64,000 bases of DNA. Origin: Planococcus glaciei (GTDB taxonomy: Bacteria; Bacillota; Bacilli; Bacillales_A; Planococcaceae). Positions 27,390 through 36,721 of this stretch are shown in pieces. Made by a program: the position numbers and the translations under genes. Location: contig NZ_FNDC01000012.1 of NCBI RefSeq assembly GCF_900099655.1, positions 62,001 through 126,000 on the forward strand. The letters run 5' to 3'. Below the pieces are notes generated by a model. It saw nothing but the letters and a program-made list of their open reading frames with translations, had not been told where the DNA came from and ran no database searches. Position 1 is the first letter of the stretch, and every line of letters begins with the position of its first letter.

Positions 27390-27431
27390 AAACCCGGCAC
27401 CCCTGTCCCCACAGGTTTGCCGGATTTCTTT
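27390..27431 (+). terminator. Terminator of the DUF606-Crp operon
   Basis: Stem AACCCGGCA / TGCCGGATT with an inner CCTGT / ACAGG, followed by a T-rich tail. Confidence 0.75.
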
Positions 27432-27497
27432 TGCGGGTAATCTGATTGTTCAGAGACAAATGAGAGGCATTAAAGTTGGCCCTGATTCCACTTATTG

Positions 27498-27546
27498 AAA
27501 AAGGCTGTTTGAACCTTGGTTTCCCAGGTTCAAACAGCCTTTTTTA
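27498..27546. terminator. Bidirectional terminator before sstT end
   Basis: Perfect 17-bp stem AGGCTGTTTGAACCT and its complement, A run before and T run after. It serves the sstT gene on the minus strand and backs up the plus-strand operon. Confidence 0.9.
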
Positions 27547-27580
27547 GCTAACCGCATTCTTTAAAGTGTCAGTAAAAAAA

Positions 27581-28852
27581 TTAATTTTTCGCCAAATCTT
27601 TAGAAGCTTTGTGTAGAGCGAATACTTTCTTGAAGTTCACTTTTTCCCCTTCTTTCAGGCGCTTCTTGTATTCAGCTGTTGCTGTGAAAAGAACGTCTGT
27701 AGAAGAGTTAAGCGATGTTTCAAAAGAATCCTGCAATACGCCGATGATGAATCCTACACCGACTACTTGCATCGCTACGTCATTTGGAATCCCAAACAAG
27801 CTGCACGCAAGCGGGATCAACAGAAGCGAACCGCCGGCAACACCCGATGCGCCGCATGCACAAACTGCAGCAAGCACACTCAGGATGATGGCTGTCGGGA
27901 TGTCCACTTGGATGCCAAGCGTATTCACCGCAGCAAGCGTCAAAACGGAAATCGTTACGGCTGCACCGGCCATGTTGACTGTTGCGCCAAGCGGAATGGA
28001 AACCGAATACGTGTCCGGATCCAAGCCCAGTTTTTCACATAGCGTCATGTTCACCGGGATGTTTGCTGCTGAACTGCGCGTAAAGAACGCCGTAATTCCG
28101 CTTTCTCTAATACATTTAAATACTAATGGATAAGGGTTTTGGCGGATGTTGATAAACACAATGATTGGATTGATGACTAGTGCAACAAACACCATACACC
28201 CGATTAAAAGGGCAAGCAGTTTCCCGTAGCCAAGCAGCGACTCCAATCCGTTTGTCGTGATCGATTCAATAACTAGGCCCATGATGCCAAGCGGCGCCAA
28301 TTTAATGACCCATCCAACCAATTTGGCCACTGCATCCGAGAAATTCGTGATCAAGGTTTTCGTTGAATCTGCAGCATTTCTAAGCGCCAGTCCAAGGACA
28401 ATCGCCCAAGCCAAGATGCCTATGTAGTTGGCATTGATCAGTGCGTTAACCGGATTGTCGACAATATTCAAGACTAAGGTTTTGATGACTTCAATTGCAT
28501 TGCCAGGAGGCGCTAAATCTTTTGCCCCTTCCGTAAGTGCAATGTTGACCGGGAAAATGAAGCTGGCAATAACTGCAATCAAACCTGCTAAAAATGTTCC
28601 TAACAGATAAAGGAAGATGATTGATTTCATATTGGTTTGCTGGCCTTTTTTATGCTGTGCGATTGATGCCATGACCAGGAACAACACCAATACAGGAGCA
28701 ATCGCTTTTAATGCCCCAACGAACAAGGCGCCGAAAATAGTCAACGATTTCGCTGCTTCCGGAATCAAAAGAGCCAAAGCCACCCCAACAACCAAGCCGA
28801 TCATGATTTGCTTCACAAGACTGATTCGATTCCACGTACTTAATAATTTCAT
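27581..28852 (-). CDS. sstT: Serine/threonine:Na+ symporter SstT
   Basis: A 423-residue dicarboxylate/amino acid:cation symporter (DAACS) of the SstT group: about eight TM segments, N-terminal [18 protein letters not shown], and the substrate loops [11 protein letters not shown] and [24 protein letters not shown]. It takes up serine and threonine with sodium. Starts at 28852 behind AAAGGGGATG. Confidence 0.93.
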   Translation of the reverse strand: MKLLSTWNRISLVKQIMIGLVVGVALALLIPEAAKSLTIFGALFVGALKAIAPVLVLFLVMASIAQHKKGQQTNMKSIIFLYLLGTFLAGLIAVIASFIFPVNIALTEGAKDLAPPGNAIEVIKTLVLNIVDNPVNALINANYIGILAWAIVLGLALRNAADSTKTLITNFSDAVAKLVGWVIKLAPLGIMGLVIESITTNGLESLLGYGKLLALLIGCMVFVALVINPIIVFINIRQNPYPLVFKCIRESGITAFFTRSSAANIPVNMTLCEKLGLDPDTYSVSIPLGATVNMAGAAVTISVLTLAAVNTLGIQVDIPTAIILSVLAAVCACGASGVAGGSLLLIPLACSLFGIPNDVAMQVVGVGFIIGVLQDSFETSLNSSTDVLFTATAEYKKRLKEGEKVNFKKVFALHKASKDLAKN

Positions 28853-29127
28853 TAGTGCATCCCCTTTGTTTTTAAAAATCTTGCAGCCGAGCTGTTATTT
28901 TGATGTCTAGTCTAGCAGTAAAGTACCTCCTCAAACAGCGGGAATTTTTCAAGCTAATCCTATTCTATACAATTTGTAGCCTGAATAAAACAAATTTTTT
29001 ATAAAATCAATCATTATAGTTCATTTAATTCGGTTTAAAGTTAGGAATTGAGCGATTGTATAGTGCGTATTCCTTATTAGAAACACGTATTATTTACTTA
29101 GATTTTTCATTTAAGGAATATCCCCAT
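28853..29127 (-). promoter_or_regulatory. Intergenic region with sstT promoter
   Basis: On the minus strand -35 TTGTTT (28988-28993) and -10 TATAGA (28964-28969) are 18 bases apart. The rest is AT-rich without an ORF or repeat. No riboswitch consensus seen. Confidence 0.4.
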
Positions 29128-29162
29128 AAAAAAAGCTTTGGACATGTTGTCCAAAGCTTTTT
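29128..29162 (-). terminator. Terminator of the LTA-synthase-like gene
   Basis: Stem AAAAAGCTTTGGACA / TGTCCAAAGCTTTTT overlapping the stop codon by two bases. Confidence 0.85.
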
Positions 29163-30978
29163 ACTGCGTTTCTATATATTCGAGGCCGTTGTTTTCAATG
29201 ACGGTATCGGAAATGCGCAGCTGATTGAGGGCGTCTTCGATATACGGCTCACAACGGGCATCTTCAACTTTTTTTCCACTTTCGATGGAATAGCATTCTC
29301 CGGATCCGGCAGCGGTCGTCAAATCAGGTTCGAAATACAAATCTCCTTTGCGAAACGAACCGTTGCGAAAAACGGTGAGGCGTTCGGTAGCTGACAACAG
29401 CGAGGTTCCAAGCATGAACCCTTGGTCGATGCCTGCCACTTCCAAAATGGTTGGCGCTACATCAATTTGGCCTCCGGCAGTTTCAACGGTTTCGCCTTTT
29501 GCAAGACCCGGCGGCTTGATCCACAAGGGGACCGTCCGGAACAGTTCAAATTGTTCCGTTGTACCCTGAACACCTAACTCCTTTGCCATTTCGCCTTCAG
29601 CTTCGACTAAGCCGCTGTCATGGTCCCCGTAGAAAATGACGAGCGCATCGTTCCACATGTCCTGTGCTTTCAGTTCATTGACGAAAGACTCGACAGCCCC
29701 GTCGACATAATGGACGGAGTGGTAATAATTGCGTACGAGTTCATCTTCGTAGCCCGGCAGTTCCAATTGCTTTCGATCTTCCGGCATTTCAAACGGGATG
29801 TGGCTGCTTAAGGCAACCAGAAAGCTGTAGTAAGGTTCCTCCAATTGCTTCATGTGCTCGATGGAAGTTAAGAAGAAGTCTTCATCGTTTATGGCCATGC
29901 CGATTTTCTCGGTCTCCGGGTAATCCTCTTTGCTGAAGAAATGGGAAAATCCAATGTTCTCGTAGACGATATCCCGGTTCCAGAAACTTTTTTCGTAGGC
30001 GTGCATCGCCGCGGTATCGTAGCCGCCGTCCCGCAAGGTTTCCGGCAAGGAATTGAACGTGCTGTCCGCATAGCGGGTGTAGACCGAGCCGGTGCGCAGA
30101 GGATGAAGCGATGTGTTGATCGTGAATTCGGCATCCGACGTGCGCCCTTCATGGGTTTGGTGATGGAAAGCCGGGAAATAAAGCATTTCGTTTTTCAGTT
30201 CGTTCAAGTACGGGGTCACTTCCTCCCCGCCAATTTTCTGTCCAATGAGGGAAGACTGAAGGGATTCAAGCTGCACGAGAATGACATTCGGCTGTTCACC
30301 GGTATTCTCTGTGATGCTCGCCGCAAAGGCTTCCTGTACCAGGGCCTGATTTTGCTCGGACGGTGATGCATCACGCACCAACGAAACGGCTCCTTTTGCG
30401 AGGTCATAGCCATGGTAGCCCCAAAATCCAAGTTCGTAGTATTCCCGCATATCACTGACCGCGTCGCCGGAGAGCCACGGTTCTCCTTTTACGACACTGG
30501 ACAGAAGGGGTGCTGCAAAAATAACAAGGCCACTAGCTAAAATGACGCCTGCCAGCTTCTTATTCGATGTACTTTGTACAGGTTTCTGGCGCTTCCGAAA
30601 AATTAGGATGAAGGCCAGGAAAACGAAGAAATCAGCGAAGAAGAAAAAGTCTGTCCAGCGGATTAGACTCATAAAGCCGCCGCCTACGTCGCTCATTTGC
30701 GTCATCGAAGATATCAGCTGCACGGACAGCAAATCACCGAAATACCGGTAATACCATACATCAGAAATCAGCAAGGTGCTATGGAGTGCCAACAGCGAAA
30801 GCAAAATCCACCGGCGTTTTTTCGCGCCTATCAATAAAGTCCAGCTCGATAACACAAGCGCTCCTGATAAACTGATCAGAAAGAACCCAAAGCTGAACGG
30901 TGTGTCGGTGTAGATGCTGAACATATACAACTTTCCTGCAGTAAGGGCCAGGTAGACCCAATAGTCGAGTGTTTTCAT
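29161..30978 (-). CDS. Lipoteichoic acid synthase-like sulfatase
   Basis: A 605-residue protein; the ATG at 30978 is preferred because AAAGGGAG precedes it. The N-terminal 165 residues hold about five membrane segments. The extracytoplasmic sulfatase/alkaline-phosphatase-fold domain starts at NVILVQLESLQ, with metal ligand E238, the nucleophile T280 in GRTSDAE, and a late FYGDHDSG. LtaS polymerises glycerol-phosphate onto a glycolipid from phosphatidylglycerol. The family also includes YfnI and YqgS-type paralogues, so the exact donor and acceptor are not settled. Confidence 0.9.
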   Translation of the reverse strand: MKTLDYWVYLALTAGKLYMFSIYTDTPFSFGFFLISLSGALVLSSWTLLIGAKKRRWILLSLLALHSTLLISDVWYYRYFGDLLSVQLISSMTQMSDVGGGFMSLIRWTDFFFFADFFVFLAFILIFRKRQKPVQSTSNKKLAGVILASGLVIFAAPLLSSVVKGEPWLSGDAVSDMREYYELGFWGYHGYDLAKGAVSLVRDASPSEQNQALVQEAFAASITENTGEQPNVILVQLESLQSSLIGQKIGGEEVTPYLNELKNEMLYFPAFHHQTHEGRTSDAEFTINTSLHPLRTGSVYTRYADSTFNSLPETLRDGGYDTAAMHAYEKSFWNRDIVYENIGFSHFFSKEDYPETEKIGMAINDEDFFLTSIEHMKQLEEPYYSFLVALSSHIPFEMPEDRKQLELPGYEDELVRNYYHSVHYVDGAVESFVNELKAQDMWNDALVIFYGDHDSGLVEAEGEMAKELGVQGTTEQFELFRTVPLWIKPPGLAKGETVETAGGQIDVAPTILEVAGIDQGFMLGTSLLSATERLTVFRNGSFRKGDLYFEPDLTTAAGSGECYSIESGKKVEDARCEPYIEDALNQLRISDTVIENNGLEYIETQ

Positions 30979-31109
30979 GATGCTGCTCCCTTTTGCGCTT
31001 TGAACGCCCCTTTTCTTATTCACTACCTTTAAAAGAGCTGGAGAAAACATCAAAATGAAGAAAATACCAATCGGCCTAGTGGATTTTAAAAACTTATACA
31101 CAAATTATA

Positions 31110-31152
31110 CAAAAAGAAGCTGAAATTGTTCCTGGAACATTTCAGCTTCTTT
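31110..31152 (-). terminator. Terminator of the glycolipid-binding gene
   Basis: Stem AAGAAGCTGAAAT / ATTTCAGCTTCTT with a bulge, and a T run on the minus strand. Confidence 0.85.
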
Positions 31153-31203
31153 GTTATGCCCTATAAAAATTGCCTTTCTATTTCACCAAAAAGAAAATAG
31201 CCA

Positions 31204-31758
31204 TTAATATTTTCTTTTGAATAGCCCGGGATAATCAACAACAAATCCTTTTTCATCAGTGGAAATGAGGGACTCAAATCCAGGACTTTGGAAATTAAAA
31301 ACCCGAATCTCCCCCCTGCTCCCTATAAAAGTGTAGGTCTGCTTCATTTTGGACACTTCCAGTGAAGGAACAGCAATGTAGACCATGTCCAGTTCTCTTT
31401 GTTGATTCGGTTTCCAATCAAAACGATTTACCGGAAGTGAGTTGGTAAAAGGAGTGGCTGATATATCAATATCAATCGCACCTTCCAACTCCGTCATCAC
31501 AGTTCCGTTCTGATCGGTCCACTTTCCTGATTTAATAGAAGTGAGACGTAAGCTTTGCCCACTCTTGGAATAGATATTTACATGCTTTGTACGCCATGAG
31601 CGGTCCATTTCAATTTGGTAATCGATTTGAACAGAAGAACTTGGCTCCAAATATACGACTGTACTCTCTGCCAGGACGGCGGTATCCGCAATAAGACACT
31701 TTAAATATTCACAGCCAAATGTTTGTTGGTTCGCCCAAACTATCTCGTTTAAAAACAT
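31204..31758 (-). CDS. Putative glycolipid-binding protein (DUF1089)
   Basis: A 184-residue strand-rich soluble protein. ATG at 31758 (MFLNEIVWANQQ) follows AAAAGGAGTG; a longer reading frame exists without a site. The sequence matches the putative glycolipid-binding family (PF06475), with YQIEMDRSWRTKHVNI and PFTNSLPVNRF conserved elements. Function unproven. No partner gene nearby. Confidence 0.82.
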   Translation of the reverse strand: MFLNEIVWANQQTFGCEYLKCLIADTAVLAESTVVYLEPSSSVQIDYQIEMDRSWRTKHVNIYSKSGQSLRLTSIKSGKWTDQNGTVMTELEGAIDIDISATPFTNSLPVNRFDWKPNQQRELDMVYIAVPSLEVSKMKQTYTFIGSRGEIRVFNFQSPGFESLISTDEKGFVVDYPGLFKRKY

Positions 31759-31952
31759 ACGAACACTCCTTTTAAGAAAACCACTATACTGAATCTTTGT
31801 GGTTGATGCAGCAAGACTCATGTAGTTGGTACCAAAACAGCGTACTCAAAACGAGGTGATTGTAATAAATCCTAATGTATTAAAAAATCAGGATGTTCTA
31901 GAGTTTCTTCTTTTTGTTTTCAAACATTTTTTATATGTAGAATTTCAGCCTA

Positions 31953-32426
31953 TTAGTCCAACGAGTCTTCTAATAGCTCCAACAAGAAGTCGCCAAAACT
32001 TTCAGCAATAATTTCAAACTCTTGTTCATCGATATCTATCCCTGGCATATAAGAAACAACTTTAGGTTCACCTGTTTTATCACAATCATTGAAGTTCAAA
32101 CACAAAAGTTCCTCGCTCCCAGTATCATAAATGATAAGAAGATTGGATGGGAGATTCGTTTCTTTTCGTTGTTGGAGAGTATACCAGATTGCGTCTGGGA
32201 CAGAAGAATTCTCAAAGTCGCTATCTACGATGCCATAAATTTCTTCTCCATTAAAATCTCCTGATCCAAAATTCTGTAAAAAATCCAAATAAGAACCGGT
32301 AAATTTAATTTCTAAAGCCTCTTCAGCTTTTGTAATAATTCCAGAAGGTATTTCACCTACAAAATCTGCTTTTGTTTTGTATTTCAATATCAATTTTTTA
32401 GCGGCTTTGTATGTGTTTTGAGTCAT
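31953..32426 (-). CDS. SMI1/KNR4 (SUKH) family protein, immunity-like
   Basis: A 157-residue SUKH-superfamily protein: SGIITKAEEALEIKFTGSYLDFLQNFGSGDFNGEEIYGI is the signature of the SMI1/KNR4 fold, and the C-terminus is acidic (FGDFLLELLEDSLD). Such proteins bind and neutralise polymorphic-toxin nucleases. No toxin gene is adjacent, so this is an orphan immunity gene. Start follows AAAGGAGAGG. Confidence 0.88.
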   Translation of the reverse strand: MTQNTYKAAKKLILKYKTKADFVGEIPSGIITKAEEALEIKFTGSYLDFLQNFGSGDFNGEEIYGIVDSDFENSSVPDAIWYTLQQRKETNLPSNLLIIYDTGSEELLCLNFNDCDKTGEPKVVSYMPGIDIDEQEFEIIAESFGDFLLELLEDSLD

Positions 32427-32514
32427 TTTTCTTCTTCCTCTCCTTTAAAATAGATTAGAGTGTTTCTAAAAACTTCCCACTCCAACATAGAGTCCCACCC
32501 CTCTATTAAGCAAA

Positions 32515-32688
32515 CTACTTCACCATGCGCTTAGGCAAGAAAAAGGAACTAGCTCCCATTAGTATTCCGCCAAACCCGGAAAGGATTATTCCGATTAAAA
32601 TCCATGATTCAGTTAAAAAAGTAGAAATATATATGCCTGTAGTTAAAATCAATAAGCCCAGTAACAAACATACAATAACTTTATTCAT
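32515..32688 (-). CDS. Small membrane protein, 57 aa
   Basis: ATG at 32688 is five bases from GAGGAGG, an excellent site. Two hydrophobic segments (VIVCLLLGLLILTTGIYI and WILIGIILSGFGGILMGA) and a basic end (PKRMVK) make a two-helix membrane hairpin. Too short for usual gene finders. Family unknown. It is upstream of the SMI1/KNR4 gene on the same strand (88 bases). Confidence 0.7.
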   Translation of the reverse strand: MNKVIVCLLLGLLILTTGIYISTFLTESWILIGIILSGFGGILMGASSFFLPKRMVK

Positions 32689-32836
32689 ATTATCCTCCTC
32701 TATAAAAATCTTGTTTAGTTAGTTTCATCTTCTTTTAAGTGACCAAAAGAATTAAAACGTCACTTAGTATAAAGCCATTGTTCCTTCTCACCTCATAAAA
32801 ATTCTCTGCCAAGTCGCTTCTCTATACTTAGTAAAT

Positions 32837-33676
32837 TTAAAAAACCATCGCCAATATCTTTTTAAATTGTGCTTCGTTTGCTTCTACTCCGACTTTTCGG
32901 CATAAAATAAGATTCAATCTTAGAATTTCGGGCACCATGCTCGTTAATATCCTCATAGTTTCACCAGCTTCTTTCCCGCATCGCCACTGTTTTAACATAG
33001 AGCGTTGTCCTTTAGTCAATAGACTTCTTTTCCCCTCGACTTTTGACCAACTGCCTGGAGATGCATCAAAATGCTGATCCATTTCCATAAACCACCCAGA
33101 AACAATCAACCAGCGAATTCTATCTAGATTAGCTTCGGCATAGTATACTTCTTCTCTCATGACGGCTCGATAAGTTTCATGAACGAAAGCAAGGAGTTTT
33201 CCTTTCCAAAGTTCCACATCTTTCGAAAGCAGCTCATATGAAATAGCAGATGATGCCTTAACGACCGGATTTATTAAATCGTTCGGATCATAAAGCACTA
33301 TTGCCCCTTTTAACCAGATTGAAGGTTGAATTTCTTCTAGGGCATGATACCAGCTATCAACTTTGACGAAACAATCGTAATGAGTAACTACTGCTGGACT
33401 TAATGGATGAGCATCCTCATGGAATAGCACTTCTCCCCAAATTTTTGCCCTTTTACGCTTATTTTCAATAAATCCGCTTCTTTTTTCAGCTTGAACAATC
33501 GTATGCAAATCAATGTCCGAGTAATTGTCGTCATTTTGTTTTGCTAATGATCCACTTAGATAAATAGCAAGAACATCTGCATCTGCTGCTAAATCCTCCA
33601 AAGCATTGTGTAAAAGCACTTCCCGTTGTACTGGTAAAGATGCATCTCTTTCCATATGTCTAGTTGTATAGCTCAT
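32837..33676 (-). CDS. Nucleotidyltransferase-domain protein
   Basis: A 279-residue protein with an N-terminal nucleotidyltransferase domain: IYLSGSLAKQNDDNYSDIDL carries the GS-x9-DxD catalytic core of the polymerase-beta fold. The C-terminal 150 residues are helical, as in aminoglycoside or lincosamide nucleotidyltransferases. ATG at 33676 is chosen; no strong ribosome binding site is visible for any start. Antibiotic modification is possible but not shown. Confidence 0.75.
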   Translation of the reverse strand: MSYTTRHMERDASLPVQREVLLHNALEDLAADADVLAIYLSGSLAKQNDDNYSDIDLHTIVQAEKRSGFIENKRKRAKIWGEVLFHEDAHPLSPAVVTHYDCFVKVDSWYHALEEIQPSIWLKGAIVLYDPNDLINPVVKASSAISYELLSKDVELWKGKLLAFVHETYRAVMREEVYYAEANLDRIRWLIVSGWFMEMDQHFDASPGSWSKVEGKRSLLTKGQRSMLKQWRCGKEAGETMRILTSMVPEILRLNLILCRKVGVEANEAQFKKILAMVF

Positions 33677-33685
33677 ATAGATCAA

Positions 33686-34090
33686 TCCAATTCTTTTGAA
33701 TTTTACAGACTTTCAATATCATACATTCGTCTTGAAAGAATCGAATTCCTCTTTAGCTGTTGGGCAAAAATCTTGTTAACGTTTATTCAAGCAAGATTAT
33801 AGAACTCTATGAAACTATGTATTTTATACAAAAAGGAAATCTTCCTAAAACAAAATTTCATAAACTTTCCGACTTGCTTTCGAACCTAATTAGTATTTTG
33901 TAAGATTTTATTTTCTGCATTAAGTCCATGTATTACACATGATTTGTAAGAAAGTCTTCACTTAGAAATACTTCATTTTTCTCGAAATCCGAATGCTATA
34001 ATAAAGTACTTATTAATAGTGCTTGAAGCAGATACAGCAGACAAAATCAAACCGATTTTTCATTTTACATCCGTCAGGAGGAGGTTGAAC
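33686..34090 (+). other. AT-rich intergenic region
   Basis: About 400 nt without a convincing gene. A strong candidate -10 TATAAT (33997-34002, extended by TGC) lies about 90 bases before the next start. No repeats or hairpins of note. Confidence 0.35.
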
Positions 34091-34351
34091 ATGAAACTTT
34101 TTTTCAAATTTTCGTTTTGGCTGCCTTTCTTTAGTTTTATGCTGATTTTATTTGAGTTGTTTGTGCAGCCGGCAAAGCCTCTTGTTTGGATGGGATTAGA
34201 TCCTGTATTCGGTTTTATTCGTTCACTATTGCCGCATATTATGGATACACTCCCCTTTCTTCTGCTTCTCCATTTTCTTTTAGCATTACTTTATGGCTTT
34301 GCCTTAGATGCATTAATAAAAAAAATTAACGAAGCGCAAGGCAACGAATAA
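34091..34351 (+). CDS. Small membrane protein, 86 aa
   Basis: ATG at 34091 follows AGGAGGAGGTTGAAC, so the longer frame upstream is not the start. Two hydrophobic segments (about 8-26 and 52-72) and a basic C-terminus (IKKINEAQGNE). I do not recognise a family. Confidence 0.7.
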   Translation: MKLFFKFSFWLPFFSFMLILFELFVQPAKPLVWMGLDPVFGFIRSLLPHIMDTLPFLLLLHFLLALLYGFALDALIKKINEAQGNE

Positions 34352-34516
34352 AATTTTATTGCTCCTAGAAGATCAAAAAATTTAGGCCTCCGCAAACACT
34401 TTTAATCTCTCTTAACTTACAAACAGCAGAACTCGTATTCATAATGTTTCTCCATGCATTTACGCCAACCGCGGGATATTATTTATCTCGAACATTAAAT
34501 AATCCCGATAAAGCCT

Positions 34517-34565
34517 TTTTAAAAAATGAAACTTTATTGGAAATTAATTGGTATAGTAATAGAAC
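34517..34565 (+). promoter_or_regulatory. Promoter-like element A (shared with 46972-47023)
   Basis: Contains GAAAC, 17 bases, then GGTATAGTAA, with TGG extending the -10. A near-copy lies at 46972-47023 with the same spacing; in the 17-base spacers 12 positions agree. An extended -10 sigma-A promoter is the simplest reading. Confidence 0.45.
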
Positions 34566-34592
34566 AAAAAAACAAAGAAAGGAGAAGATTTT

Positions 34593-35021
34593 ATGTATGC
34601 AGTTGAGCCCTCTTTTTGGTTGAAGTTAATTCTCGTGCTAACCGTTTTTATCGGACTGACCACGTTATTTAATGCCCTTATACGAAAATGGTTAAAAGTC
34701 GAGAAGCCAAAAGCCTTTTCCCATAACCATGTAAATGACCGACATAAAAAAATTGATTGGACTCTAAGGATTTTCTTCATTGTCTTGATGATAATCGGAG
34801 CTTTTGTTAATGCGGGAAGAATCGGCCAGGAACCCTATTTGTTCCTGCAGCCCTGGGTTTTGCTATTTGTGTTGGTGTTCACTTCTGAAATCATAAGAGC
34901 CGTCATGGAACGAAAATACGCGGAAAATCCAAATGCCTATCTTTCTACAATCTACCAATCCGCTTTCATTTTAGTTTTGCTTATTGTATTATTCTCCACC
35001 GACTTTTTCGGAATCCTGTGA
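34593..35021 (+). CDS. DUF4181 family membrane protein
   Basis: A 142-residue protein with four TM segments. The conserved RHKKIDWTLRIFFIVLMI and SEIIRAVMERKYAENPNAYLSTI elements match DUF4181, a Bacillales family of unknown function. ATG at 34593 follows AAAGGAGAAG. Promoter-like element A lies upstream. Confidence 0.82.
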   Translation: MYAVEPSFWLKLILVLTVFIGLTTLFNALIRKWLKVEKPKAFSHNHVNDRHKKIDWTLRIFFIVLMIIGAFVNAGRIGQEPYLFLQPWVLLFVLVFTSEIIRAVMERKYAENPNAYLSTIYQSAFILVLLIVLFSTDFFGIL

Positions 35022-35131
35022 CAAGAAATCTCATTTATAAACTGGTAATAGCATTTATAAAATACATAAATTCAAAAGCTCTCCTGAAAGGGCTTTTTTT
35101 ATTTTCTTACGCTAATCCATGAGAAAGCTCC

Positions 35132-36379
35132 CTAAACCAGCACTTCCTTGTCAGGTTCTTCTTTTTCTTCCCGGTAATATAAATTTTTTTGAGGCTTTAG
35201 CACAAAGTAAGAAAAGGTGAATGCTGCCAGAAGCATAATGATCGCCAGCGCGACAATCGTGGTTCGCAGAGAGATAACATCAGCCAAGATTCCGATTCCC
35301 ATGATGAAACTCACTTGTACACCGCTTTGAATCAATTGAAAGATACTGGTGACCCTCCCCATAATCGGAACCGGTATATTGTTTTGGTAAAATGTAGAGA
35401 TGCCAGCATTCATGAACGAATTGAAAAAACCTATAATTAAAAAGCCGATCGTAATCGTCAAGAACGACCAAGAAAAGGCATACACGACATAGCCAACTGC
35501 CGTCATCAGAACACCCACCACAATCATCAGCCTTAAAGAAAATTTTGAAGAAAAGACGGAAAGCAGAACGCCGCTGCTTACCGAACCAATCCCGGTGATG
35601 CTGATGAGCAGACTGTAGTCGACTTCCGACAACCCCACCACCCGCTGCGTAAATACAACTTCCTGGGCATCCATCGCAAAAGAGAATATCATGACCAAAA
35701 TAAATCCGAGATAAATAAAAGCGATGTATTTGTTTTTAGAGATGAATCGGCTAACGATAGTAAAGTCGCTCCATATTTGAGCCATATTCATCGAAGGAAT
35801 GAGCTCCCGCTTAATATCTTCCTTTTCTGGCAGTCTTACCAACAGCAAAGCTGCCATCACAAAGAAAAGAGCGTTGATCCAAAGGGTCATCTGAATCGAA
35901 CTAAGCAAGATCAAGGTGCCTCCGATGGCTGGGCCAATAATGAAAGCGCCCGAGGAAGTGACGGACCGAATGGAATTGAAGCGTTTCCTTTTCGATTGTG
36001 GTACAAGCATGGCCGTATAAGTTATCGAAGAAGGACCGAAAAAAGACTTCGCCACACTTAGAAAAACTAAAATGGCATAGATGACAAAAATGTTAGACGC
36101 AAAAGGAATCAACGCTATAAGTGCTGCCCTCAATAAATACGTCGCGATAATCACTTTCTTCTTGCTGCGGTAATCGATAAAACTGCCCGTCCAAAACTTG
36201 GTGAAGATGCTGACAACCGGTCCGATTATCCATAGCCCTGCGACCGCTGCTGCAGAGCCGGTCATTTGAAAAACAATAATATTGATGGCGACCAGATAAA
36301 TGAAATCACCGATACCGGCAATACCCAGTGATGTCAATAAGACCGACAGTTCTTTCCACTCCTTCACAATTTTATTCAA
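35132..36379 (-). CDS. MFS transporter (macrolide-efflux type)
   Basis: A 415-residue MFS_3-like exporter with about twelve TM segments. TTG start at 36379 (MNKIVKEWKEL) is preferred since AAGGAGGGAG is directly upstream. Motif LIGIGSVSSGV and a C-terminal LKPQKNLY tail. The substrate is unknown; macrolide or related drugs are typical for the group. Confidence 0.85.
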   Translation of the reverse strand: MNKIVKEWKELSVLLTSLGIAGIGDFIYLVAINIIVFQMTGSAAAVAGLWIIGPVVSIFTKFWTGSFIDYRSKKKVIIATYLLRAALIALIPFASNIFVIYAILVFLSVAKSFFGPSSITYTAMLVPQSKRKRFNSIRSVTSSGAFIIGPAIGGTLILLSSIQMTLWINALFFVMAALLLVRLPEKEDIKRELIPSMNMAQIWSDFTIVSRFISKNKYIAFIYLGFILVMIFSFAMDAQEVVFTQRVVGLSEVDYSLLISITGIGSVSSGVLLSVFSSKFSLRLMIVVGVLMTAVGYVVYAFSWSFLTITIGFLIIGFFNSFMNAGISTFYQNNIPVPIMGRVTSIFQLIQSGVQVSFIMGIGILADVISLRTTIVALAIIMLLAAFTFSYFVLKPQKNLYYREEKEEPDKEVLV

Positions 36380-36568
36380 ACTACTCCCTCCTTCGCGACG
36401 CATTTTTCACTCAATTAAATCTCTAAAAAAATACTTAATATACTTATAATAGCATTAATTTCCATCAATATAATATTGACTAACCTTGTCAATTTTCTAT
36501 AAGCAACCCCTTTAATTTTCATCTTAAAAATGAAATTAACTGCTAAAAAGGAGAGTTCTTAATAATGA

Positions 36569-36679
36569 TTGAAAGGCTTAAAAGCACATTCAAGTGAACA
36601 ACTAATCGAGTATGAGTACAAAACCAGATTCTTTCTGATGTTCTTATGCCTTATTTTTCTTCCGTTATTGGTATACTAG
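36569..36679 (+). CDS. Possible small membrane peptide, 36 aa
   Basis: A TTG start at 36569 gives a polar N-terminus and a C-terminal helix (FFLMFLCLIFLPLLVY). AAAAGGAGAG lies about 13 bases upstream, a long spacing. An overlapping ATG start in another frame stops after ten codons. Possibly real, possibly a remnant. Confidence 0.3.
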   Translation: MKGLKAHSSEQLIEYEYKTRFFLMFLCLIFLPLLVY

Positions 36680-36721
36680 ATAAACGCAGCCGGAACAAGG
36701 CGCAAAGAAGGACGGGATGAA

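Noticed and set aside
34019-34090. Upstream extension of the 86-residue membrane protein
   Set aside because: The strong AGGAGGAGG site sets the start at 34091.
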